A stretch of DNA of 64,000 nt. It comes from Cupriavidus cauae. Lineage in GTDB: Bacteria; Pseudomonadota; Gammaproteobacteria; Burkholderiales; Burkholderiaceae. Below are positions 22,182 to 32,399 of the stretch, in pieces. Below the pieces are notes generated by a model. That model was not told the origin of the DNA. It worked only from the letters and a program-made list of their open reading frames with translations, and ran no database searches. Made by a program: the position numbers and the translations under genes. How positions within the stretch are numbered: position 1 is the first letter of the stretch; the number at the start of each line of letters is the position of its first letter. The stretch is taken from contig NZ_VWRN01000005.1 in NCBI RefSeq assembly GCF_008632125.1, forward strand, positions 1-64,000, in the 5' to 3' direction.

Positions 22182-23399
22182 ATGAGCACCCCACATTTCC
22201 CGATCTACATGGATTATTCGGCCACCACGCCGGTGGACCCGCGCGTGGCGGACAAGATGATTCCGTATCTGCGCGAGCAGTTCGGCAATCCCGCGTCGCG
22301 CAGTCACGCCTACGGCTGGGAAGCCGAGAAGGCCGTCGAGGAAGCGCGCGAGCAGGTGGCCGCGCTGGTCGGCGCCGATCCGCGCGAGATCGTCTGGACT
22401 TCCGGCGCGACCGAGTCCGACAACCTCGCCATCAAGGGCGCGGCCAATTTCTACTCGGGCAAGGGCAAGCACATCATCACGGTCAAGACCGAGCACAAGG
22501 CCGTGCTCGACACCACGCGCGAACTGGAGCGCCAGGGTTTCGAGGTCACCTACCTGGACGTGCAGGAAAACGGCCTGATCGACATCGAGGTGTTCAAGCA
22601 GGCGCTGCGCCCGGACACCATCCTGGTCTCGGTGATGCTGGTCAACAACGAGATCGGCGTGATCCAGGACATCGAGCAGATCGGCGAGATCTGCCGCGAG
22701 AAGGGCATCATCTTCCATTGCGACGCTGCGCAGGCCACCGGCAAGGTCGCGATCGACCTGTCGAAGCTGAAGGTCGACCTGATGTCGTTCTCGGCGCACA
22801 AGACCTATGGCCCGAAGGGCATCGGCGCGCTGTACGTCCGCCGCAAGCCGCGCGTGCGCATCGAGGCGCAGATGCACGGCGGCGGCCACGAGCGCGGCAT
22901 GCGTTCGGGCACGCTGGCGACGCACCAGATCGTCGGCATGGGCGAGGCCTTCCGCATCGCCCGCGAGGAAATGGCGACCGAGAACGAGCGCATCCGCATG
23001 CTGCGCGACCGCCTGTGGAACGGCCTGTCGGGCATGGAAGAGGTCTACCTGAACGGCGATTTCGAGCGCCGCGTGCCGCACAACCTGAACGTCAGCTTCA
23101 ACTTCGTCGAAGGCGAGTCGCTGATCATGGCGATCAAGGATGTCGCGGTGTCGTCGGGCTCCGCCTGCACCTCGGCCTCGCTGGAGCCGTCCTACGTGCT
23201 GCGCGCGCTGGGCCGCAACGACGAACTGGCGCACAGCTCGATCCGCTTCACCGTCGGTCGCTTCACCACCGAACAGGAGATCGATTACACGGTCGAACTG
23301 TTGAAGAGCAAGATCGGCAAGCTGCGCGACCTGTCCCCGCTGTGGGAGATGTACAAGGACGGCGTGGACCTGAATTCGATTCAATGGGCGGCGCATTGA
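22182..23399 (+). CDS. iscS: Cysteine desulfurase IscS
   Basis: PLP enzyme that takes sulfur from cysteine and hands it to IscU and tRNA-thiolation proteins. The 405-residue protein has the PLP lysine in [12 protein letters not shown] (Lys207) and the mobile-loop catalytic Cys329 in [14 protein letters not shown]. The ATG at 22182 gives the canonical [19 protein letters not shown]; an in-frame GTG lies 9 bp upstream. Second gene of the isc operon, 64 bp after iscR. Confidence 0.98.
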   Translation: MSTPHFPIYMDYSATTPVDPRVADKMIPYLREQFGNPASRSHAYGWEAEKAVEEAREQVAALVGADPREIVWTSGATESDNLAIKGAANFYSGKGKHIITVKTEHKAVLDTTRELERQGFEVTYLDVQENGLIDIEVFKQALRPDTILVSVMLVNNEIGVIQDIEQIGEICREKGIIFHCDAAQATGKVAIDLSKLKVDLMSFSAHKTYGPKGIGALYVRRKPRVRIEAQMHGGGHERGMRSGTLATHQIVGMGEAFRIAREEMATENERIRMLRDRLWNGLSGMEEVYLNGDFERRVPHNLNVSFNFVEGESLIMAIKDVAVSSGSACTSASLEPSYVLRALGRNDELAHSSIRFTVGRFTTEQEIDYTVELLKSKIGKLRDLSPLWEMYKDGVDLNSIQWAAH

Positions 23400-23447
23400 A
23401 CGCTGTCCAACCGACCCCATAAAAGATACGTCACAGAGGTAGCCAAC

Positions 23448-23852
23448 ATGTCTTACTCCAACAAGGTACTCGACCACTACGAAAACCCCCGTAACGTCGG
23501 TTCGTTCGACAAGAACGACGACGCCGTCGGCACCGGCATGGTGGGCGCGCCCGCTTGCGGCGACGTGATGAAGCTGCAGATCAAGGTCAACGAGCAGGGC
23601 GTGATCGAAGACGCGAAGTTCAAGACCTACGGTTGCGGCTCGGCGATCGCCTCGTCGTCGCTGGTGACCGAGTGGGTCAAGGGCAAGACCGTGGACCAGG
23701 CGCTGGAGATCAAGAACACCCAGATCGCCGAGGAACTGGCGCTGCCGCCGGTCAAGATCCACTGCTCGATCCTGGCCGAGGACGCGATCAAGGCCGCGGT
23801 CGAGGACTACAAGAAGAAGCACGCGGGCGCCCCGACGCAACAGGCCGCCTGA
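23448..23852 (+). CDS. iscU: Fe-S cluster scaffold IscU
   Basis: Scaffold on which [2Fe-2S] clusters are built before transfer by HscA/HscB. The 134-residue protein carries the three ligand cysteines Cys37 ([10 protein letters not shown]), Cys63 (YGCGSA) and Cys106 ([11 protein letters not shown]), and the HscA-recognition motif LPPVK at 99-103. Lies 48 bp after iscS. Confidence 0.98.
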   Translation: MSYSNKVLDHYENPRNVGSFDKNDDAVGTGMVGAPACGDVMKLQIKVNEQGVIEDAKFKTYGCGSAIASSSLVTEWVKGKTVDQALEIKNTQIAEELALPPVKIHCSILAEDAIKAAVEDYKKKHAGAPTQQAA

Positions 23853-23875
23853 GCGATCGAAGGGAAGTGGTAGCG

Positions 23876-24196
23876 ATGATCACATTGACCGAAAAAGCCG
23901 CGAAGCACGTTTCGCGCTATCTGGACCGCCGGGGCAAGGGCATCGGCCTGCGGCTCGGCGTCAAGACGACCGGCTGTTCCGGCCTGGCGTACAAGCTCGA
24001 GTATGTCGACGAGCTGCAGCCGGAGGACCAGGTGTTCGAGTCGCACGGCGTCAAGGTGGTGGTCGATCCCAAGAGCCTGCCGTACATCGACGGCACCGAG
24101 CTCGACTTCGCCCGCGAAGGGTTGAACGAAGGCTTCCGCTTCAACAACCCGAACGTCAAGGACGAGTGCGGGTGCGGCGAATCGTTCCGCGTGTAA
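23876..24196 (+). CDS. iscA: A-type Fe-S carrier IscA
   Basis: Carrier that passes iron or clusters to targets. The 106-residue product has the three conserved cysteines, Cys34 ([10 protein letters not shown]) and Cys98/Cys100 (DECGCGESF). The ATG at 23876 is preceded by AAGGGAAGT and gives the usual MITLTEKAA start. It lies 23 bp after iscU. A palindromic spacer of 114 bp separates it from hscB. Confidence 0.97.
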   Translation: MITLTEKAAKHVSRYLDRRGKGIGLRLGVKTTGCSGLAYKLEYVDELQPEDQVFESHGVKVVVDPKSLPYIDGTELDFAREGLNEGFRFNNPNVKDECGCGESFRV

Positions 24197-24217
24197 GGCC
24201 GGCGGCCTGAGCGTGTG

Positions 24218-24239
24218 CCTCTCCCGCTGGCGGGAGAGG
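24218..24239. repeat. Palindromic element CCTCTCCCGC-TG-GCGGGAGAGG
   Basis: Perfect 10-bp arms in the iscA-hscB spacer. A closely related hairpin is at 55620-55643. Directly after it, GGCGGTGGCGCCTC and GAGGCACCGCC (about 24250-24286) form a second imperfect hairpin. Such REP-like elements can stabilise upstream mRNA or tune expression inside operons. Confidence 0.75.
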
Positions 24240-24310
24240 GCCGGGCACGGCGGTGGCGCCTCACGGACGAGGCACCGCCGCCTTCGCCATAGCCTTCCAG
24301 CAGGACTACC

Positions 24311-24829
24311 TTGAAAGACGATTACTTCGCCCTGTTCGGGCTGCCGGCCCGCTTCACCGTCGACGAGGCAGCGCTCGACGCCGCCTACCGCACGGTGCAA
24401 TCGCAGGCCCATCCGGACCGCTTCGCCCATGCCGGCGACGCCGAACGGCGCGTCGCGATGCAATGGGCCGCGCATGCGAACGAGGCCTACCGGACCTTGC
24501 GCCAGCCGCTCAAGCGCGCGATCTATCTGCTGTCGCTGCGCGGCATCGATATCCAGGCCGAGAACAATACGGCCATGGCGCCCGACTTCCTGATGCAGCA
24601 GATGGAGTGGCGCGAGGCGCTGCAGGACGCGGTACAGCAGCGCAACGCCGCGGCGCTGGACGCGCTGCTGCGCTCGCTGCGCCAGGAGAAGCGCGAACGC
24701 CAGAGCGCGCTCGGCGGCCTGCTCGATGCCGGCGAGGACGAGGCCGCGGCCGCCGCGGCGCGCCAGCTGATGTTCGTCGAGAAGATCGAGCACGACGCGA
24801 GCGAGGCGATCGACCGCCTCGAAAGCTAG
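24311..24829 (+). CDS. hscB: Co-chaperone HscB (J-domain protein for Fe-S transfer)
   Basis: Delivers IscU to HscA and stimulates its ATPase. The 172-residue protein has an N-terminal J domain with the HPD motif at 34-36 and a C-terminal helical domain that binds IscU ([16 protein letters not shown]). The start is a TTG at 24311 ([12 protein letters not shown]), preceded by GCAGGA at a good distance; no in-frame ATG gives the conserved N-terminus. It sits in the operon after the palindromic spacer. Confidence 0.95.
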   Translation: MKDDYFALFGLPARFTVDEAALDAAYRTVQSQAHPDRFAHAGDAERRVAMQWAAHANEAYRTLRQPLKRAIYLLSLRGIDIQAENNTAMAPDFLMQQMEWREALQDAVQQRNAAALDALLRSLRQEKRERQSALGGLLDAGEDEAAAAAARQLMFVEKIEHDASEAIDRLES

Positions 24830-24953
24830 CGCGGCAGGCACCATCGCGGGGGCCATGACACAATGGCGCCCCGGCAAAAGCGGGTAATCCGGCGGCGCGC
24901 CCAGGACCTTCGCCCGGCCATCGCGCCGCTCGCCCCGACAACAGAAGATTGAC

Positions 24954-26819
24954 ATGGCACTGCTTCAGATTTCCGAACCCGGCATGTCGCCGGCACCCCA
25001 CCAGCGACGGCTTGCGGTCGGTATCGATCTCGGCACCACCAACTCGCTGGTGGCGGCCGTTCGCAACAGCATTCCCGAGGTGCTGGCCGACGAGAGCGGC
25101 CGTACGCTGCTGCCGTCGGTGGTGCGCTATCTGCCGAACCAGACCGCGCAGATCGGCTTCCGCGCCCAGGAAGAGGCGGTGCGCGATCCCAAGAACACCA
25201 TCGTCTCGGTCAAGCGCTTCATGGGCCGTGGCCTGCACGACGTCGCGCATATCGAGCACAGCCCGTACGACTTCGTCGACGCGCCCGGCATGCTGCAGAT
25301 CAAGACCGTCGCCGGCATCAAGAGCCCGGTCGAGGTCTCGGCCGAGATCCTGGCCACGCTGCGCCAGCGCGCCGAGGATGCGCTGGGCGACGACCTGGTC
25401 GGCGCGGTGATCACCGTGCCCGCCTATTTCGACGACGCGCAGCGCCAGGCGACCAAGGACGCGGCGCGCCTGGCCGGCCTCGAAGTGCTGCGCCTGCTGA
25501 ACGAGCCGACCGCGGCGGCGATCGCCTACGGGCTCGACAACGCCTCGGAAGGCATCTACGCGGTCTACGACCTGGGCGGCGGCACCTTCGACATCTCGGT
25601 GCTGAAGCTGACCAAGGGCGTCTTCGAGGTGATGGCGACCGGCGGCGATTCCGCGCTGGGCGGCGACGACTTCGACCAGCGGCTGGTCTGCTGGATCGTC
25701 GAGCAGGCCGGCCTGCAGCCGCTGTCGGCCGAGGACACGCGCCTGCTGATGGTGCGCGCGCGCGCCGCCAAGGAAGCGCTGTCGGAAGCCGACAGCACGG
25801 TGATCGACGCGGTGCTGACCACCGGCGAGATCGTCCATCTGCCGCTCACCGCCGAGCAGTTCCGCGAGATGACCGCGCATCTGGTGCAGAAGACGCTGGC
25901 GCCGGTGCGCAAGGCGCTGCGCGATGCCGGCGTGGCGCCCGACGAGGTCAAGGGCGTGGTGCTGGTCGGCGGCGCCACGCGCATGCCGTCGATCCGCAAG
26001 GCGGTCGCCGATTTCTTCGGCCAGCCGCCGCTGACCAATCTCGATCCGGACAAGGTGGTCGCGCTGGGCGCGGCGATGCAGGCCAATCTGCTCGCGGGCA
26101 ACAACGCGCCGGGCGATGACTGGCTGCTGCTCGACGTGATTCCGCTGTCGCTGGGCGTCGAAACCATGGGCGGCCTGGTCGAGAAGATCATTCCGCGCAA
26201 CAGTACGATCCCGGTCGCGCGCGCGCAGGAGTTCACCACCTTCAAGGACGGCCAGACCGCGATGGCGATCCACGTGCTGCAGGGCGAGCGCGAACTGGCC
26301 AGCGACTGCCGTTCGCTGGCGCGCTTCGAGCTGCGCGGCATTCCGCCGATGGTGGCCGGCGCGGCCCGTATCCGCGTGACCTACCAGGTCGACGCCGACG
26401 GTCTGCTGTCGGTGTCGGCGCGCGAGACGCAGTCGGGCGTGGAGGCCTCGATCGCCGTCAAGCCCTCGTACGGTCTCGGCGACGACGATATCGCGCGGAT
26501 GCTGCAGGACAGCTTCCGCGAGGCCGAGCACGACATGAAGAGCCGCGCGCTCGCCGAGGAGCGTGTCGAGGCCGAGCGGCTGCTCGAGGCCACGCGCAGC
26601 GCGCTGCAGGCCGACGGCGACCTGCTGTCGGACGACGAGCGCGCCGAGGTCGAAGCCCTGATGACGAGCGTGCGCGAGACCGCCGCCGGCGACGACCATC
26701 TGGCGATCAAGGCGGCCATCGAAGCGCTGTCGCGGGGCACCGACGAGTTCGCGGCCCGCCGCATGGACCGCTCGATCAAGCAAGCGCTGGCCGGCCGCAA
26801 GGTGCAGGAGCTCGGCTGA
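24954..26819 (+). CDS. hscA: Hsp70-type chaperone HscA
   Basis: Specialised Hsp70 that drives cluster release from IscU. The 621-residue protein shows the Hsp70 ATPase signatures [27 protein letters not shown] and [14 protein letters not shown], and a substrate domain that starts [15 protein letters not shown]. The length is shorter than DnaK (about 640), as for HscA. It lies 124 bp after hscB and 54 bp before fdx. It is the only Hsp70 gene in the window. Confidence 0.97.
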   Translation: MALLQISEPGMSPAPHQRRLAVGIDLGTTNSLVAAVRNSIPEVLADESGRTLLPSVVRYLPNQTAQIGFRAQEEAVRDPKNTIVSVKRFMGRGLHDVAHIEHSPYDFVDAPGMLQIKTVAGIKSPVEVSAEILATLRQRAEDALGDDLVGAVITVPAYFDDAQRQATKDAARLAGLEVLRLLNEPTAAAIAYGLDNASEGIYAVYDLGGGTFDISVLKLTKGVFEVMATGGDSALGGDDFDQRLVCWIVEQAGLQPLSAEDTRLLMVRARAAKEALSEADSTVIDAVLTTGEIVHLPLTAEQFREMTAHLVQKTLAPVRKALRDAGVAPDEVKGVVLVGGATRMPSIRKAVADFFGQPPLTNLDPDKVVALGAAMQANLLAGNNAPGDDWLLLDVIPLSLGVETMGGLVEKIIPRNSTIPVARAQEFTTFKDGQTAMAIHVLQGERELASDCRSLARFELRGIPPMVAGAARIRVTYQVDADGLLSVSARETQSGVEASIAVKPSYGLGDDDIARMLQDSFREAEHDMKSRALAEERVEAERLLEATRSALQADGDLLSDDERAEVEALMTSVRETAAGDDHLAIKAAIEALSRGTDEFAARRMDRSIKQALAGRKVQELG

Positions 26820-26873
26820 GGCGCTCCATTTCACCTGCCGCGTCGCCCGCCATCCCCAATATCAGGACCCCAT

Positions 26874-27212
26874 ATGCCACAGATTGTCGTACTGCCCCAC
26901 GCCGAATACTGCCCCGAGGGCGCCGTGATCGAAGCCAGGAAGGGCACCAGCATCTGCGACGTGCTGCTCGAGCATGACATCGAGATCGAGCATGCCTGCG
27001 AGAAGTCGTGCGCCTGCACCACCTGCCACGTGGTGGTGCGGGAGGGCTTCGATTCGCTGAACGAAGCCGAAGAGAAAGAGGAAGACCTGCTCGACAAGGC
27101 CTGGGGCCTCGAGCCGAATTCCCGGCTGTCCTGCCAGGCCATCGTCGCCGACGAAGACCTGACCATCGAGATTCCCAAATACACCATCAACCACGCCAAG
27201 GAAGGCCACTGA
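26874..27212 (+). CDS. fdx: ISC-type [2Fe-2S] ferredoxin
   Basis: Electron donor for cluster assembly. The 112-residue protein has the four ligands Cys42, Cys48, Cys51 (ACEKSCACTTCHVVV) and Cys87 (SRLSCQAI), the same spacing as E. coli Fdx, plus the acidic EAEEKEEDLLDKAWGLE stretch. ISC operon, 54 bp after hscA. Confidence 0.97.
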   Translation: MPQIVVLPHAEYCPEGAVIEARKGTSICDVLLEHDIEIEHACEKSCACTTCHVVVREGFDSLNEAEEKEEDLLDKAWGLEPNSRLSCQAIVADEDLTIEIPKYTINHAKEGH

Positions 27213-27278
27213 GGCCCGTGTTGCCTGCCCCGGCGGCATGGCGATTCCATGGCGAACGAAGACCTTGGAGAACCCCTG

Positions 27279-27473
27279 ATGAAATGGACGGATACCTTTG
27301 ACATCGCGGCAGCGCTGTACGACAAGTACCCCGATGTCGATCCGCTGACGGTGCGCTTCACCGACCTGCGCCGCTGGGTGCTGGAGCTGGACGGCTTCGA
27401 CGACCTGCCCGAGCGGTCCGGCGAAAAGATCCTCGAGGCCATCCAGGCCGCGTGGATCGAGGAAGCCCAGTAG
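27279..27473 (+). CDS. iscX: Fe-S assembly protein IscX
   Basis: Small acidic protein that binds IscS and iron and tunes desulfurase activity. The product has 64 residues (MKWTDTFDIAAALYDKYPDV...), the family's usual size, with the conserved YPDVDPLTVRFTDL and the acidic ELDGFDD. I chose the ATG at 27279, preceded by TTGGAG; an upstream in-frame start at 27249 would add ten residues. Last gene of the isc operon. Confidence 0.94.
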   Translation: MKWTDTFDIAAALYDKYPDVDPLTVRFTDLRRWVLELDGFDDLPERSGEKILEAIQAAWIEEAQ

Positions 27474-27570
27474 GGCGGCAGGGCGGTCATGCAGTAGTGC
27501 AGCAGCGGTACGAACGTCGGGCCGGCCCGGCCGGATCATGGTCTGTGCCATCGGCCGGCGGTGCGGACAA

Positions 27571-27599
27571 AAAAAGCGCGCTCCAGGAGCGCGCTTTTT
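27571..27599. terminator. Bidirectional terminator between iscX and lysS
   Basis: Perfect 14-bp arms AAAAAGCGCGCTCC (27571-27584) and GGAGCGCGCTTTTT (27586-27599). It gives a GC stem followed by a T-run on either strand and ends both the isc operon and lysS. Confidence 0.95.
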
Positions 27600-27635
27600 C
27601 ATGGCTCGAGCCCGCGCCCGTCGGCGCGGCCCGGC

Positions 27636-29168
27636 TCAGTCTTCCCGCCGCAGGTGCGGGAACAGGATGACGTCGCGGATGTTCGGGCTGTCGGTCAGCA
27701 GCATCACCAGCCGGTCGATGCCGATGCCGCAGCCGCCCGTCGGGGGCATGCCGTATTCCAGCGCGCGGATGTAGTCCGCGTCGAAATACATCGCCTCCTC
27801 GTCGCCCGCGTCCTTCTGCTCGACCTGCTTGCGGAAGCGCTCGGCCTGGTCCTCGGCGTCGTTGAGCTCCGAGAAGCCGTTGGCGATCTCGCGGCCGGTG
27901 ATGAACAGCTCGAAGCGCTCGGTGATGCCGGGCACCGTATCGGAGGCGCGCGCCAGCGGCGACACCTCGACCGGATAGTCGACGATGAAGGTCGGCTCCC
28001 ACAGCTGGCTCTCGGCAGTCTCCTCGAACAGCACCAGTTGCAGCGTGCCCAGGCCCGCGTTGAGGAATTGCGGCGCGCCGGTGTTGACGCCGAACTTCTT
28101 CAGCTCCGCGCGCAGGAAGTCCGCATCGGCCAGCTGCGCATCGGTGTATTGCGGCGCGTACTTCTGGATCGCCTGCGTGATGGTCAGCCGGTGGAAGGGC
28201 TTCGACAGGTCCAGCTCGCGTCCCTGATAGGTCAGCGTCGCGCTGCCGCGCGCGTCGATCGCCGCCTTGCGGATCAGGTCCTCGGTGAAGTCCATCAGCC
28301 ACCGGTAATCGGTATAGGCCGCGTAGAACTCCATCATCGTGAACTCGGGGTTGTGGCGCGGGCTGACCCCCTCGTTGCGGAAGTTGCGGTTGATCTCGAA
28401 CACGCGCTCGAAGCCGCCGACGATCAGCCGCTTCAGATAGAGTTCGGGCGCGATGCGCAGGAACATCTGCATGTCCAGCGCGTTGTGGTGCGTGATGAAG
28501 GGCTTGGCCGCGGCGCCGCCGGGAATCGGATGCAGCATCGGCGTCTCGACTTCCATGAAGCCGGCCTCGGCCATATGACGGCGCAGCGACGAGATGGCCT
28601 CGGTGCGGGCGCGGAAGGTCGCGCGCGTCTCCGGCGAGACGATCAGGTCGACATAGCGCTGGCGGTACTTCATCTCCTGGTCGGCCAGCCCGTGGAACTT
28701 GTCCGGCAGCGGCCGCAGCGACTTCGACAGCAGGCGCAATTCCTGCACCTGCACCGACAGTTCGCCCTTGTTGGTGCGGAACAGCAGCCCGCGCGCGCTG
28801 ACGATGTCGCCCAGGTCCCAGTGCTTGAAGTTGGCGTAGACCTCTTCGCCGACCTTGTCGCGCGTGATGTAGAACTGGATCTGGCCGCTGCCGTCCTGCA
28901 CCGTGGCGAAGCTGGCCTTGCCCATCACCCGCTTGAGCATCATGCGGCCGGCCACCGCGACCTCGACCGGATCGGCCTCGAGCGCGGCCTGGTCGGCGTC
29001 GCCGTATTGCGCGTGCAGGCTGGCGGCCTGATGGGTCGGACGGAAGTCGTTGGGGAAGGCGACGCCTTGCTGACGCAGCGCCTGCAGCTTCTCGCGCCGC
29101 TCGGCAATGATCTTGTTTTCGTCGACGGCGGGGGCCTGCTCGGCAGGCGCGCGGGTGGGTTCGGTCAT
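27636..29168 (-). CDS. lysS: Lysyl-tRNA synthetase, class II
   Basis: Charges tRNA-Lys. The 510-residue protein has an N-terminal OB-fold anticodon-binding domain ([23 protein letters not shown]), then class II motif 1, motif 2 ([20 protein letters not shown]) and motif 3 ([13 protein letters not shown]). Length is typical. In related genera recJ-prfB-lysS lie near one another on one strand, as here; an SDR gene sits between prfB and lysS. A strong terminator follows. Confidence 0.97.
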   Translation of the reverse strand: MTEPTRAPAEQAPAVDENKIIAERREKLQALRQQGVAFPNDFRPTHQAASLHAQYGDADQAALEADPVEVAVAGRMMLKRVMGKASFATVQDGSGQIQFYITRDKVGEEVYANFKHWDLGDIVSARGLLFRTNKGELSVQVQELRLLSKSLRPLPDKFHGLADQEMKYRQRYVDLIVSPETRATFRARTEAISSLRRHMAEAGFMEVETPMLHPIPGGAAAKPFITHHNALDMQMFLRIAPELYLKRLIVGGFERVFEINRNFRNEGVSPRHNPEFTMMEFYAAYTDYRWLMDFTEDLIRKAAIDARGSATLTYQGRELDLSKPFHRLTITQAIQKYAPQYTDAQLADADFLRAELKKFGVNTGAPQFLNAGLGTLQLVLFEETAESQLWEPTFIVDYPVEVSPLARASDTVPGITERFELFITGREIANGFSELNDAEDQAERFRKQVEQKDAGDEEAMYFDADYIRALEYGMPPTGGCGIGIDRLVMLLTDSPNIRDVILFPHLRRED

Positions 29169-29208
29169 GATGTCGTCAAAGGGCGGGGCACGGGGCCGCG
29201 CGGGAAAG

Positions 29209-29991
29209 TCAGGTATTGCGGATATCGTCGAGTTCGGTGCTGCCGAAGTCGGCGCGCTGCAGATAGGCGGCGATGCGGGCGGCGGCCTCGTCGGGGCTGG
29301 TCAGCTGCGCGTTGGCCTTCAGCGAGCGGAAGCGTTCGACCTGCGCGAAGTCGGCCTCGCGGATCGCGGCCTGCATGCCGGTATCGACCACGCCCGGCGC
29401 CAGCGCCACTGCGCGCACGCCGCGCTCGGCCGGCACCGACGCGTACTCGGCATTGACGGAGCGCACGAACATGTCGAGCGCGGCCTTGCCGGCGCAGTAG
29501 GCGCTCCAGCCCTCGACCGGCCGGCGCGCGGCGCCCGACGAGATCGCCAGCACCTTGCGCGGGCAGCCGAAGCGCTCGCTGCGCGCCAGGAAGGCCGCGG
29601 TCAGCGTCATCGGCGACACGAGGTTGGTCATCAGGTGCGGCACCAGCGTGGCCTCCTGCAGCTCGGCGATCGGCGCGATCGGCTCGATCACGCCGGCGTT
29701 CAGCACCAGCGTCGCGCTGGCGGGGGCGTCGACGCTGTCGAGCACGCTCGCCAGCCAGCTCGCCGCCTGCGCGGGCTTCGACAGGTCCTGCAGGTGCCAG
29801 GCGATCGGCACGCCGCTGGCCTGCGCGGCCTGCTCCAGTTCCGCATTGCGGCTGCGCGCCACGCACACCAGCCGGTTGCCCGGGACCATCAGCGCGCGCA
29901 CCAGCGCCGCGCCCAGCCCGCGCGAGGCGCCGGTGACGATGATCAGATGGGATGCGTCGGTCGATGCGTCAGTCGATGCGGCTGTGGTCAT
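29209..29991 (-). CDS. SDR family oxidoreductase
   Basis: A 260-residue short-chain dehydrogenase of the benzil/sepiapterin-reductase-like type. It shows the NADP-binding TGASRGLG (20-27), LNAGV, the catalytic Ser in [10 protein letters not shown] and the YxxxK pair in [11 protein letters not shown]. Substrate unknown. It lies 40 bp upstream of lysS on the same strand and 109 bp downstream of prfB, so it may be transcribed with them. The N-terminus carries a short Asp-Ala-Ser-Thr repeat. Confidence 0.88.
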   Translation of the reverse strand: MTTAASTDASTDASHLIIVTGASRGLGAALVRALMVPGNRLVCVARSRNAELEQAAQASGVPIAWHLQDLSKPAQAASWLASVLDSVDAPASATLVLNAGVIEPIAPIAELQEATLVPHLMTNLVSPMTLTAAFLARSERFGCPRKVLAISSGAARRPVEGWSAYCAGKAALDMFVRSVNAEYASVPAERGVRAVALAPGVVDTGMQAAIREADFAQVERFRSLKANAQLTSPDEAAARIAAYLQRADFGSTELDDIRNT

Positions 29992-30100
29992 GGATATCGC
30001 CCTGGCGGAGAGAGGTCGGACCCCGCGGCACGGCCGCGCCGCGGGATGGGTGGCGCGAGCGGGCGCCGGTCCTGCTGGTGCTGCAACGCTTGGCCTGCGC

Positions 30101-31205
30101 TTACAGGCCCTGTTTCAGGCTCGCCTCGATGAAGGTGTCCAGGTCGCCGTCCAGCACCTTCTGCGTGTTGGACAATTCGACGTTGGTGCGCAGGTCCTTG
30201 ATGCGGCTCTGGTCCAGCACATACGAGCGGATCTGGTGGCCCCAGCCCACATCGGTCTTGGTCGATTCGAGCTTGTCGGCCTCGGCCTGGCGCTTGCGCA
30301 TCTCGTGCTCGTACAGGCGCGACTTCAGCATCGACATCGCCTCGGCACGGTTGCGGTGCTGCGAGCGGTCGTTCTGGCACTGCACGACGATGCCGGTCGG
30401 GATATGCGTGATCCGCACGGCCGAATCGGTCTTGTTGATGTGCTGGCCGCCCGCGCCCGAGGCGCGATAGGTATCGACGCGCAGGTCCGCCGGATTGATC
30501 TCGACCTCGAACGAGTCGTCGACCTCCGGATAGACGAACACCGACGAGAACGACGTATGCCGGCCGCCCGACGAGTCGAACGGCGACTTGCGCACCAGGC
30601 GGTGCACGCCGGTCTCGGTGCGCAGATAGCCGAACGCGTATTCGCCCTCGACCTTGATCGTGGCGCTCTTGATGCCGGCGACATCGCCCTCGGATTCTTC
30701 CAGCACCTCGGCCTTGAAGCCCTTGCGCTCGCAGTACTTCAGGTACTGGCGCAGCAGCATCGAGGCCCAGTCGCACGCCTCGGTACCGCCGGCGCCGGCC
30801 TGGATGTCGATGAAGGCATTGGCCTGATCGAGCTGGCCGGAGAACATGCGGCGGAACTCCATGTCGGCGACCGCCGCCTCGAAGCCCTTGACGTCCTCTT
30901 CGATCGACACCAGCGTGTCGTCGTCGCCCTCTTCACGCGCGAGCTCGAACAGCTCCTGCGCGCTTTCCAGATCCTCGGTCAGCTTGCCCAGTACCTGGAC
31001 CACGCCTTCGAGCATCTTCTTTTCCTTGCCGAGGTCCTGGGCCCGCTTCGGGTTGTTCCAGACCTCGGGGTCCTCCAGTTCGCCGTTGACTTCGGCCAGA
31101 CGTCCTACCTTGACGTCGTAGTCAAAGATACCCCCGTAGATCTTCCGTCCGGGAACGGAGATCGGAGATGGCGCCGGAGATGGCGTTGAGGCGTTCTGCT
31201 TCCAT
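30101..31205 (-). CDS. prfB: Peptide chain release factor 2, with programmed +1 frameshift
   Basis: Recognises UGA and UAA stop codons. The reading frame is split: codons 1-27 run from the ATG at 31205 to CTT at 31127-31125, then an in-frame TGA (31124-31122) stops zero-frame reading. A +1 shift past 31124 continues with GAC at 31123 for another 340 residues, for 367 in all. An SD-like CGGGGG precedes TAT CTT TGA C, as in E. coli. The protein has the SPF codon-reading tripeptide ([10 protein letters not shown]) and the GGQ catalytic motif ([13 protein letters not shown]). A perfect -10 TATAAT lies upstream. Confidence 0.97.
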
Positions 31206-31232
31206 GGTGTTCTTGCGCTTTGAAAACCGTGA

Positions 31233-31238
31233 ATTATA
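31233..31238 (-). promoter_or_regulatory. -10 element of prfB (TATAAT)
   Basis: A consensus TATAAT on the minus strand, 27 bp before the prfB ATG. The -35 region is poor. The predicted start of transcription is about 31226. Confidence 0.6.
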
Positions 31239-31530
31239 GCGGAACGGGACGGCATTCCCCGGGTAATGACGGATAATGCGCCGCGCGGACGGCCACGCTT
31301 TGGCGATGCCGGGGGCCGCGGCGGCTCCGGTCCTGCACGGGTCACCGCCGGGCGATTCCGGGCGGCGCGTCGAACTGTGGCCGTGACCGATGGTCTACAG
31401 TTGCGGGTGCGTCAACCGTTACATCGCTGGCGCCGCCTCTGTTTCCATTCCGCCGTACCGTCCGCCGTTCATTCCGCCGCTCCGGCCCGCCAGGGCGACA
31501 TGGCGGCGGGCCCAGATTCCCGATGCAGCC
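31239..31530. other. Spacer between prfB and the NlpD-like gene
   Basis: About 290 bp between divergent genes. The frame of the NlpD-like gene stays open back to about 31390, but the lipoprotein signal begins much later, so this is taken as non-coding. No repeat, terminator or RNA gene was recognised. Confidence 0.5.
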
Positions 31531-32283
31531 ATGACGATGCCAGCCATTTCGACCCTCCCGACCGCGACCGCACCGACCGCCCCGGCCATCGGCCGCCGGC
31601 GCGCCATTGCCGCGCTGGCCGCTACGATGCTGGCGACGCTGGCCGGCTGCGGCACGGTGGGCGAGGGCGGCCCCGCGCCGGACGGCTTCTACCGGGTGCG
31701 CTCCGGCGACACGCTGTATTCGATCGCGCGCCGCCACCGCCGCTCGGTGCGCGACCTGGTGCGCTGGAACGCGTTGCCGAGCGCCGATCGCATCGAGGTC
31801 GGCCAGCTGATCCGGGTGCGGCCGCCGGCCGGGGCCGCGGCCGCCGCCGCCAGCAACCCCAGCGGCCCGGCCACGGTCGAGGAGACCCCGCGCGCGGCCA
31901 CGCCGTCGAGCCGGCCGCCGTCCAGCCGCATCGCGCTGCAATGGCCGGCCGACGGCACGGTCACGCACGGCTATTCGCCACCGTCCAGCAAAGGCCTGCG
32001 CATCGCGGTGCCGGCCAATGGCACCGTACGTGCCGCCGCGGCCGGCTGGGCGATCCACGTCGGCGCGCTGCGCGGCTACGGCACGCTGGTGATCGTCAAG
32101 CACAACGACGACTGGCTGACGGTCTACGGCAATCTCGATCAGCCGATGGTCAAGGAAGGCGCCCACGTCGACGCGGGCCAGGTGGTGGGCCGCATGGGCG
32201 CCGCGGCCAGCGAACTGCACTTCGAGGTGCGCGGCAACGGCAAGCCGGTCGATCCGGCCAGCATGCTGCCGGCGCGGGGGTAA
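31531..32283 (+). CDS. NlpD-like lipoprotein with LysM and degenerate M23 domain
   Basis: A 250-residue outer-membrane lipoprotein, probably an amidase activator or cell-wall binding protein. It has a lipobox LAGC (Cys40), a LysM domain (about residues 53-98, YRVRSGDTLYSIARRH), an Ala/Pro linker and a C-terminal M23/LytM fold. The M23 zinc ligands are largely gone: the usual HxGxD segment is SKGLRIAV and HxH is LHFEVR with only one His, as in NlpD and EnvC. The ATG at 31531 is chosen because it puts the signal at the N-terminus. It is convergent with recJ and divergent from prfB. Confidence 0.85.
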   Translation: MTMPAISTLPTATAPTAPAIGRRRAIAALAATMLATLAGCGTVGEGGPAPDGFYRVRSGDTLYSIARRHRRSVRDLVRWNALPSADRIEVGQLIRVRPPAGAAAAAASNPSGPATVEETPRAATPSSRPPSSRIALQWPADGTVTHGYSPPSSKGLRIAVPANGTVRAAAAGWAIHVGALRGYGTLVIVKHNDDWLTVYGNLDQPMVKEGAHVDAGQVVGRMGAAASELHFEVRGNGKPVDPASMLPARG

Positions 32284-32399
32284 GGCCGGGTCCTGCCTTC
32301 GCATCGGCGTCGTCTCCGCGCATGCGGGACGCAGCGTCCTTCGGCAGCCGCTTGGCCCCTGCTTTCACGGGGCGAACTATCGGCTGGCAGAGCCTGTCC

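Noticed and set aside
22098-23840. Open frame of 580 codons antisense to iscS-iscU
   Set aside because: Shadow of two highly conserved genes.
24510-26834. Open frame of 774 codons antisense to hscB-hscA
   Set aside because: Low-complexity composition with no motif; the plus strand carries an unmistakable Hsp70.
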